This document shows, one piece after another, positions 18,760-25,340 of a stretch of DNA of 64,000 nucleotides. Numbering within the stretch: the stretch's first letter is position 1; the number at the start of each line of letters is the position of its first letter. This DNA comes from Polyangiaceae bacterium (GTDB lineage: Bacteria > Myxococcota_A > Polyangia > Polyangiales > Polyangiaceae), in NCBI GenBank assembly GCA_025936115.1, contig JAICTZ010000007.1, positions 62,001 to 126,000 on the forward strand, read 5' to 3'. Both the position numbers and the translations under genes were made by a program. A model generated the notes under the pieces. The model was given only the letters and a program-made list of their open reading frames with translations. It was not told where the DNA came from and did no database searches.

Positions 18760-20351
18760 CCGCCGCCTCCCGGAATGGTCACGTCGCCCATGATCACGGG
18801 CGGCACGTGGAGGGCCGTCACGCTGAGCGAGCGATTCTCACCGCCCTTGGCGCGATAGAGCGCATCCTCCATGCTCGGTGCAGTTTCCCAGCCGAAGAGC
18901 CGCGGGATGTATTCGTTGTCGGCGCCGACCACGATCACACGCCCGAGGTGCTGCCGTCCGTTCTCGCCCCAGTACCACATGAAGAACGGGTGCGACGGGT
19001 GGTACGCGTGCCCCGTGCGGTACATCTGCACGAGCGCCGGATCGCGCGCGTACTTCTCTTCGTAGCGTTCGCGTAACGCCACGGCGTCGCGCGTTTCGGG
19101 CAAGAGCCGGTGCACGAAGTCGATGTACGACGCGTGTTGCTCGTGATCGAACTTGTCGGTGCACGGGTGGAGCAAAATCAGCGTGCCGCCCTTCTTCACG
19201 AGGGGAGCGCCGCGGTACATGTTGAACAGGTACCCCTGTGCGAGCACCTGCACGAGCAGCGGATTCAAGAACGCGTGCACGTTGTACGGGCTGATGTAGG
19301 GCACGCCGTACACGAGCACGTCGGCCTGACCCTCGATGGGCACGCAGTACTGCTCGAAATTGCGCGCGACCGAGCGCTCGTGCACGAGCTCTACGTCCCC
19401 CGCCCATACGCCCGTCATGCCGTACGGCGCGGGAAACTTGTCGAAGATCGCGTGCCGCGCGGGTTGCGGCAGTCGGGCCGTCGAGACCACGAGCGCCTTC
19501 AGCATCGCCCGCTCGCGCGCGCTGAGCTCGTCCTCGTTCTTCACGAGAAAATCGAGCGAACGGTCGAACATGCGGTTGTTGATCGTGGTCTCGATCGTGA
19601 AGATCGGCAGCTCCTTGTGGGCGAGCCGGCCCATGCGCTCGATGTCCTTCGCGAGCGCGGAACGCGCGGGATCCATGTAGCTGTCCGACTGCCGGATCGA
19701 GTGCGGGTTGTGATGCGGGCGAAGGCTCCGATAACTCGTGAGGCCGACGGCGACCGACTTGTAGCCGCCGTTCATCGGCACGTAGTTCATGTTCGCGTAG
19801 ATGAGGAGGTCGCTCTCGGCGGCGCGGCGGCTGAGCTCGAGCACTTCGCCGTGGGGCGTGCGCCCGATTTCGACCAGGTTCGCGCTGTCCTCCGCGTCGT
19901 GGTTGTACAGGCGGTCCGGGTAGTACGCGTCGAAGATGCGATCGCCGAGCATGTGCCGGATTTCGTGCGGCTTCATGCGCCGGTGCACGCCCGTCGCGAC
20001 GATGATCTCGATGTCCTCGACGCCGTGATCGGCGAGCAGCTCGAGCACGATCGTCACGACGCGCTCGCGCACGTCGGGCCGGCGCATGGGCGGCAGCGGC
20101 AGCGAGATGTCGTCGACCGCGATCGTCACTTTCATGCCGGGGCGCAGGCGCGCGTGCAGCGGATCACCGCCGAGCGGGTGGTTCAGCGCGTAGCGGATGG
20201 CGGCGTCCGGATCGCGCAGCGGCTCGAGCGGAGGTTTCGGGTAGATGACGCGCGTTCCCACGGGCAAATCGACTTCGACCAGTCGATCGCCGGAGAAGAG
20301 AGTGCGCGGCGCGCTATCGCGTTCGAGAGTGACTAAACACGGATGATTCAT
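18756..20351 (-). CDS. LarA-like (DUF2088) protein in the ether-lipid operon
   Basis: This 531-aa protein has the LarA (lactate racemase) fold signature. VDDISLPLP corresponds to the N-terminal Asp site, ATGVHRRMKPHEI to the His108 loop, and NGGYKSVAVGL to the GGxK segment that carries the nickel-pincer cofactor in LarA. By eye the Arg of the LarA 'DxTRP' motif is Leu here, and the His ten residues before the cofactor Lys is absent, so racemase activity is doubtful. It is longer than typical LarA (~425 aa). It sits between the HAD gene and elbD, overlapping elbD by four bases, so it is probably an enzyme or binding protein of the same pathway. Confidence 0.75.
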   Translation of the reverse strand: MNHPCLVTLERDSAPRTLFSGDRLVEVDLPVGTRVIYPKPPLEPLRDPDAAIRYALNHPLGGDPLHARLRPGMKVTIAVDDISLPLPPMRRPDVRERVVTIVLELLADHGVEDIEIIVATGVHRRMKPHEIRHMLGDRIFDAYYPDRLYNHDAEDSANLVEIGRTPHGEVLELSRRAAESDLLIYANMNYVPMNGGYKSVAVGLTSYRSLRPHHNPHSIRQSDSYMDPARSALAKDIERMGRLAHKELPIFTIETTINNRMFDRSLDFLVKNEDELSARERAMLKALVVSTARLPQPARHAIFDKFPAPYGMTGVWAGDVELVHERSVARNFEQYCVPIEGQADVLVYGVPYISPYNVHAFLNPLLVQVLAQGYLFNMYRGAPLVKKGGTLILLHPCTDKFDHEQHASYIDFVHRLLPETRDAVALRERYEEKYARDPALVQMYRTGHAYHPSHPFFMWYWGENGRQHLGRVIVVGADNEYIPRLFGWETAPSMEDALYRAKGGENRSLSVTALHVPPVIMGDVTIPGGGG

Positions 20352-20382
20352 GGGATTCGGGATAGGGGCGCGCTGCGCCGGC

Positions 20383-21051
20383 TCACGCCGGCAGCGTCAA
20401 ATCGAAGAGCGGCCAGGAGTAGGCCTTGGCGAGGAGCGCGAGGCGCTTGTCGGGATTCACGGCCGCGGGGTGGCCGACGACGCTCAGCATCGGCACGTCC
20501 GAGTAGCTGTCGCTGAAGGCGAAACATTCATCGAGGTCGTAGCCCTGTGCGCGCGCGTGGTCGCGCACGATGCGCGCCTTTTCTGGGCCCGCGACGACGG
20601 GCTTCAAGAGCTTGCCCGTCGCGATGCCCGCCTTGAGCTCGAGCCGGTTCGCGATCACGCCTCCGCCACCGAAATGCTCTGCGACGCGCCGCACGATCCA
20701 ATCGAGCGCGCCCGAGACGAAGACGACTTCGTGACCGGCCGCACGGCTCTTGTCGACCAAGCTCTGTGCAGCGGGATAGAGCGCCGGCTTGAGCACGGCA
20801 TCGAACACCTCGTCCGCGAGCAGCGCGAGGCGGTCCTCACTCATCCCCGCGTAAGCACTGTATAAAAGCTCGTTGAACGTACGACGATCCAGGATCTCCG
20901 CGTAGGCCATGCGTGGCGCTTTGAAGAGCGCCTTGCCGAGACGCAGCGCGGTTTGCACCGGCGTCCCCTGATTCAATAGGTAATAGAGCGTCGGCTGGAC
21001 GAGGTTCGTCCGGACGAGGGTGCCGTCGATGTCGAAGTAGCAGGCCGCCAA
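20383..21051 (-). CDS. HAD-superfamily hydrolase, subfamily IB (phosphatase-like)
   Basis: This 222-aa protein has HAD motif I DIDGTLV at the very N-terminus, motif II VVFVSGA (about residue 110), a Lys in the PEKARIV stretch, and motif IV FSDSYSDVPML. This is the PSPase-like IB subgroup, whose members include phospholipid and glycerol-phosphate phosphatases. The start is TTG 21051; motif I only seven residues in supports it. It is the first gene of the minus-strand operon that continues with the LarA-like gene 31 bases on, then elbD and the reductase. A role in removing phosphate from a lipid intermediate fits but is inferred. Confidence 0.88.
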   Translation of the reverse strand: MAACYFDIDGTLVRTNLVQPTLYYLLNQGTPVQTALRLGKALFKAPRMAYAEILDRRTFNELLYSAYAGMSEDRLALLADEVFDAVLKPALYPAAQSLVDKSRAAGHEVVFVSGALDWIVRRVAEHFGGGGVIANRLELKAGIATGKLLKPVVAGPEKARIVRDHARAQGYDLDECFAFSDSYSDVPMLSVVGHPAAVNPDKRLALLAKAYSWPLFDLTLPA

Positions 21052-21242
21052 GGGGATGGAATTGCCGCCTCAGGTCGCGAGGGGTGTCAAGCCGAGCGGC
21101 CGAACCCGCTGCGAAATGGCCCCGCCGAGGGCCCAGGGCAGGCCGGCCGGCTCACCAGGTGAACGTCAGCGGAGGCTCGAGGCCGCGAGGGCATAGCCCG
21201 GAACGCGCCAGACGTGTGAGTCTCCGAGAGAGGAGCCGCTAG

Positions 21243-21635
21243 GTGTCAACCTCGGAAGCCGTCACGCGCCAGGTGCGCGTGCACGTCGATTGTCGTTTCT
21301 CACCCGAACGCTCGGACGCCGCCCGGCGCGAGTACTTCTTTCTCTACACGGTCCGCATCACGAACGACGGCAGCGAACCGGTCCAACTGCTGAACCGGCA
21401 TTGGATCATCACGAACGCACACGGTCGGGTCGAAGAGGTGCGCGGCCCCGGCGTCGTCGGGCAACAGCCGCGGCTCGGTCCAGGCGAGAGCTTCGAGTAC
21501 ACGTCGGGTTGCCCGCTCGATACGCCGTTTGGCTCCATGCGCGGCAGCTACGAGCTCGTCGCGCTCGAACGAAGCGAGCGTTTCGACATAGACATCGCTC
21601 CGTTTGCCCTGCGTGAGGAGGGTCATTTTCATTGA
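21243..21635 (+). CDS. apaG: ApaG-domain protein
   Basis: This 130-aa single-domain protein is nearly the same length as E. coli ApaG (125 aa). Conserved blocks include YFFLYTVRITNDG, VQLLNRHWIITNAHG, EVRGPGVVGQQP and the glycine-rich end of the beta sandwich, MRGSYELV. ApaG proteins bind phosphate-containing ligands and are linked to cobalt/magnesium tolerance; their precise role is unsettled. The start is GTG 21243. It stands alone, divergent from the ether-lipid operon across a 191-base gap that holds no other gene. Confidence 0.93.
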   Translation: MSTSEAVTRQVRVHVDCRFSPERSDAARREYFFLYTVRITNDGSEPVQLLNRHWIITNAHGRVEEVRGPGVVGQQPRLGPGESFEYTSGCPLDTPFGSMRGSYELVALERSERFDIDIAPFALREEGHFH

Positions 21636-21749
21636 CGGACGGGTGAGCACCGGCGGGCGAGAGACCGTCGTCGTGACATTTGTTGGGTGAGCCGGAGCTC
21701 GCCGAAAAAAGCGTGGTAGCTTGAAAGGCGCTCTCGGGGGGCCCTGCGC

Positions 21750-23714
21750 ATGGCTGATCGCTTCTCGAGCATCCCGAGCCCCAAGACGCTCAGCGGAACG
21801 CTGATTCGCTCCGAGGTGCAGCCGCGCGTCAGTTATCGCCTCGAACGCCAGATCGGCGAAGGCGGGATGGGCACGGCGTTCCTGGCCTTGCGCCAAGCAC
21901 CGGACGGCGTGTCACCCGTCGTCATCAAGATGGTCCGGAGCGGTTTCGGCACGGGACCTTCCGACGCCGCGGCCGGCATGGTCGTGTTGAAGGAAGCCGT
22001 CGCGCTCGGGCGCTTGAACGAACGCGTGCCGCCGACGCCGTTCGTCGTTCGGCTCGTCGACACCGGCGCGGCCGAGCTGCACGGCCCGTCGCAGCCCGCG
22101 ACGCCGTGGCTCGCCGTCGAGTACGTCCACGGCGGCATCGAAGGCACGACGCTCGAGGATCGCATCGCCTACAGCGTCGAACGCACGGGCGTCGCCTTCG
22201 ACGCGGCGCGCGCGGCTCACCTCGTGCGCTGCCTCGCCGCCGGCATGCTCGCGATCCACGGTGTCGGCGTCATCCACCGCGATCTGACGCCAGGCAACAT
22301 CCTGTGCTGCGGCTTCGGGGAAGCCGAGATCTTCAAGATCAGCGATTTCGGCATCGCGCGGCCGCAGGGTCTCGCGGCCACGTTCGGCGGCGTGCCGGTC
22401 GGCACCGTGGGCTACGCGGCGCCCGAGCAGGTGATGCCCGACACCGTGGGCGTCGGCACTTACACCGACGTGTTCAGCCTCGCGTGCGTGATCTACTTCG
22501 CCCTGACGGGACAGCACTATTTCGAGGCGGCCACACCGATCGCCGCGATGACGCTCATGCGCAGCAAGAAGCGCAAGAGCATCCTCGACGGCAAGCACGT
22601 CGCGCCCGAAATCCGCCAGCGCGCCGAGGCGTGCCGCGCCATTGACCAACTGCTCGCGCGCGCGACCTCGGTCGAGGCCGACCGGCGTCCGCAAGAAGGC
22701 CAGGACCTCGCCGCAACCCTCGTGCCCCTGCTCATCGAGAGCTCGACGCCGCTTCGGCCCGCGCGCCGCCTGATGAACAGCCTACTCAATCTAGCGCCGC
22801 CCGGGGATCTCACGAGCTGGCTCTGGACGGTGCGTCACCCGCCGGGCGGCGACCGCACGGTGCTCTCCGCGGCGTGGGACGTCGACGGGCGCTGCTTGTC
22901 GCTCACGCCGCAGGGACCCGTATTTTGGGACGGGCAGTCGTGGGTCGATGCGCGCGAGGTCGCGGCGAACCTGCCGGGACAGATGAGGTTCGTGCGCCGT
23001 TACGAGGCGGGCGGCTGGCTCGTGGGCGGCAACGGGACACTCGCGGTGTACGCGACGGACGGCGTGCGGGAGGTGCACCGCGCGCCGCAGCCGGACCTCA
23101 CGTTCACGCACGCGAGCGGGCGCACCGACGATTTGCTCGCGGCCGTCGCGGAACGGCGTGGGGCGCCGCCGCTGCTCTTCGCCATGGCGGCGCGGCGCTG
23201 GGTGCGTCCGATGCAGCTCGACGGCGTCGCGTACGTCGCCTCGCTGCTGCGGCTCGAAGACACGCGCTGGCTCGTGTGCGGCCGCCTCACGCAAGGCGGC
23301 GGGTTCGCGGCGATCTACACGCCGCTCCAATGGGAGCTCGAATACCTGCCGACGCCGCGCACGCGCGCGTTCGTCGGCGGCGCGAGTGAGCCCGAGCGGC
23401 ACCTCGGGCTGCTCGTGGGCTCGAACGGCGTCGCTTTGCGCATCGAAGGCAAGACGCCCACGAGCTCGATCGCGGAGGGCGAGCCCGATCTCACCGCCGG
23501 CGCGATGGACGTCCTCGATCGCGAGTGGGTCGCAAGTCTCGGCCGGCTCTGGATGCGCGACCCACAGCGCGACAGCACCTGGCGGGCGGTGTGGAGCGAC
23601 GCGTCTTGGACGGCCCCTCTCATCAGCATCATGGCCGACGCGGGCATGGTCGTGGCACTCAGCGCCGACGGCGGCATCGTCGAAGGCCGCGCGGGCTGGC
23701 AGCGGAAGAAGTAA
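21750..23714 (+). CDS. Ser/Thr kinase with variant catalytic loop and C-terminal propeller-like region
   Basis: This 654-aa protein has an N-terminal kinase domain (~30-330) with GEGGMGTAF, VIKMV, HRDLTPGN (176-183), SDFGIA and GYAAPEQV. The catalytic-loop Lys of HRDLKP is Thr here, while the HRD Asp, Asn and DFG Asp remain. After residue ~345 there is no membrane helix. Instead come about 300 residues of short beta-rich repeats around Trp and Gly-Gly (GGWLVGGNG, TRWLVCGRL, HLGLLVGSNG), suggesting a beta-propeller-like sensor or interaction domain. It has no co-directional operon partner apart from the small lipoprotein gene 160 bases later. Being soluble, it differs from the membrane kinase at 11183. 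Confidence 0.88.
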   Translation: MADRFSSIPSPKTLSGTLIRSEVQPRVSYRLERQIGEGGMGTAFLALRQAPDGVSPVVIKMVRSGFGTGPSDAAAGMVVLKEAVALGRLNERVPPTPFVVRLVDTGAAELHGPSQPATPWLAVEYVHGGIEGTTLEDRIAYSVERTGVAFDAARAAHLVRCLAAGMLAIHGVGVIHRDLTPGNILCCGFGEAEIFKISDFGIARPQGLAATFGGVPVGTVGYAAPEQVMPDTVGVGTYTDVFSLACVIYFALTGQHYFEAATPIAAMTLMRSKKRKSILDGKHVAPEIRQRAEACRAIDQLLARATSVEADRRPQEGQDLAATLVPLLIESSTPLRPARRLMNSLLNLAPPGDLTSWLWTVRHPPGGDRTVLSAAWDVDGRCLSLTPQGPVFWDGQSWVDAREVAANLPGQMRFVRRYEAGGWLVGGNGTLAVYATDGVREVHRAPQPDLTFTHASGRTDDLLAAVAERRGAPPLLFAMAARRWVRPMQLDGVAYVASLLRLEDTRWLVCGRLTQGGGFAAIYTPLQWELEYLPTPRTRAFVGGASEPERHLGLLVGSNGVALRIEGKTPTSSIAEGEPDLTAGAMDVLDREWVASLGRLWMRDPQRDSTWRAVWSDASWTAPLISIMADAGMVVALSADGGIVEGRAGWQRKK

Positions 23715-23874
23715 GCACCGTTCGCGTCGCGAAATCGTGCGCGAACGCGCGCCGCAATGCGTCGTGTACGTCCACGCCATGTGTCGGGCGCGAGCGCACA
23801 GCCGCGCTTCGGCTCGAAAGATGCCGCGTGCTCCGCGCCTTGCGGAGCCGCAAAAAATCCTTAAGGTCAAAAGA

Positions 23875-24090
23875 GTGGCCCGCTCGTTCCTCCTCGCGCT
23901 GTTCGGTCTCGTCACCCTCGTGAGTGGTTGTGGAAAGAGCGCCGCCCCCGTGCCCATGGTCCCCGAACGCACCGCCGACCATGCGCCGCGCCGTAACGAG
24001 CACCCGCGTCCGCACCTGATCGCGCCGCCGCCCGCCTACGGCAACAAAGTCGTGATGGCGAAGGCGACGGGCGTCACGGCGCAGAACTGA
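23875..24090 (+). CDS. Small lipoprotein of unknown function
   Basis: Starting at GTG 23875, this encodes 71 aa: a short signal peptide with lipobox LVSGC, then a Pro/Arg-rich chain ending MAKATGVTAQN. AAGG lies six to nine bases upstream of the GTG. The only recognisable feature is the lipoprotein signal, predicting an outer- or inner-membrane anchored peptide. No homologous domain is visible. The signal peptide makes it more credible than a chance frame. Confidence 0.55.
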   Translation: MARSFLLALFGLVTLVSGCGKSAAPVPMVPERTADHAPRRNEHPRPHLIAPPPAYGNKVVMAKATGVTAQN

Positions 24091-24165
24091 GCGGCGTCAC
24101 GCGTCTCGTGTCGCCGAACACGGCGTGCTTCGTTTCGCTGGCGCGCAACTCGGCCTGTCTCGCGC

Positions 24166-25338
24166 TCACTGAATCTTCAGCGTGGTCCCGACCCAGCTCA
24201 CGCCGCCACGGTTGTCGTGCGTGACTACCCAGAGACGCACGGGACCGGGCGTCCTCGGCGCGTAGTACTGCGTGCCGTTCACGCGATTGTAGCCGGTGGT
24301 CGCGTCGTTCAAGAGCTTGGTCGCCGAATGGAACTTACCGGCCGTCGCGTAGTAGTCGATCCACATCTGCTCGCCGTAGTCGCGACCATAGGCGTCGTTC
24401 GTCACCTGGTCTTTTTCGAACGTGGTCGGATCGATGTCGAGCCGTAGATCGTGCGGCGGGCACTTCGTCGGATCACCATCGTCGGCGCAGGGCGACATGC
24501 AAAGCGTCGGAGTCGCCGTGCAGTTCACCTCGGGCGCGGGCGCGTTCACGCAACCGGTGTCGTCGCACTTGCCCAGGCACTCGTCGCCGGAGCACGTCGC
24601 GCCCTTCTCGGTCACTTGGTCCGGCCCGAAAAGCAGGCCGTCATTCACTGGATTCGCGTTCGAGTAGCGCGGCGATCCGTCGGCCTGCGGCGCAAAGAAA
24701 TAGATGGATGAATAGCCGAACACGAAGTCGTCCGGACCGAGCTCGCGTTCGTAGGCGTCGTGGCAGTGGATCGGGAAGTGTTCGTCACCGGCCACGATCT
24801 TCCCCGCGCAAAGCGCGAAGAACACGTACGAGAGGCCGTAGCGTGGAAGCTTCGGATCCTGGCTCGGGTGGAGCGCCGCGTCAGGCGGGATCTGCAGCGT
24901 GAACTTTGACCCGCTCGGCAAGGAGAGCGGTGTGCCCTCGACAATGGTCTGAGCCCCGTTCGCCGCGAGAGCAGCCGCGAACTGCTGATAGCAGCCGGAA
25001 TACGTGTCGCCTGGCGGGTTGAAGCAGCCGCCGAGCCAGCCAATCCGCACCTCGCGTTGCCTCCCGCCGCCGCCGTCGCCACCGTTGCCGCTCCCGTCGC
25101 CGCCGTTGCCGCCGTCGTCGCCATCACCGTTGCCCATGTCCTGGGCAACCGGGATCGAACCGTCGTGCCACAGCATCGTCAGTCTCACTTCGTCGCCCGG
25201 CAGCGCGTACGGCTTGTCCTTTTGCACGCCGAGGATCCGGAGCGTCTGGATTTTGGTGGGCGGCTCCATGCTCGGAGCACAGCCGAACGCCGAGACGGCG
25301 CAAAGCCAAGCGAGTGTTCCGAATCGTCTCGCCTTCAT
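24166..25338 (-). CDS. Lipoprotein encoded with a TonB-dependent receptor
   Basis: This 390-aa protein has a signal peptide with lipobox SAFGC (Cys near residue 20). A segment typical of cell-surface partners follows (KIQTLRILGVQKDKPYALPGDEVRLTMLW), then a Gly/Asp/Asn low-complexity stretch (about residues 69-92) and a Cys-rich middle (CSGDECLGKCDDTGC). The end, PGPVRLWVVTHDNRGGVSW, looks like an Ig-type beta strand pair. Its ATG lies two bases after the receptor's stop codon, so the two are made together. It probably acts on the outer surface with the receptor, either capturing or processing the same unknown ligand. Confidence 0.75.
   Translation of the reverse strand: MKARRFGTLAWLCAVSAFGCAPSMEPPTKIQTLRILGVQKDKPYALPGDEVRLTMLWHDGSIPVAQDMGNGDGDDGGNGGDGSGNGGDGGGGRQREVRIGWLGGCFNPPGDTYSGCYQQFAAALAANGAQTIVEGTPLSLPSGSKFTLQIPPDAALHPSQDPKLPRYGLSYVFFALCAGKIVAGDEHFPIHCHDAYERELGPDDFVFGYSSIYFFAPQADGSPRYSNANPVNDGLLFGPDQVTEKGATCSGDECLGKCDDTGCVNAPAPEVNCTATPTLCMSPCADDGDPTKCPPHDLRLDIDPTTFEKDQVTNDAYGRDYGEQMWIDYYATAGKFHSATKLLNDATTGYNRVNGTQYYAPRTPGPVRLWVVTHDNRGGVSWVGTTLKIQ
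25063..25135. repeat. GC-rich triplet low-complexity tract coding Gly/Asp/Asn run
   Basis: A run of imperfect CCG/GTC/GTT-type triplets within the lipoprotein gene at 24166 encodes a Gly/Asp/Asn-rich linker on the minus strand. Such tracts expand and contract easily, so linker length may vary between strains. Confidence 0.6.
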
Positions 25339-25340
25339 GC

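Noticed and set aside
17608-18858. Plus-strand frame across the elbD start and LarA-like end
   Set aside because: It is an antisense shadow; the composition is wrong for a protein and both opposing genes are certain.
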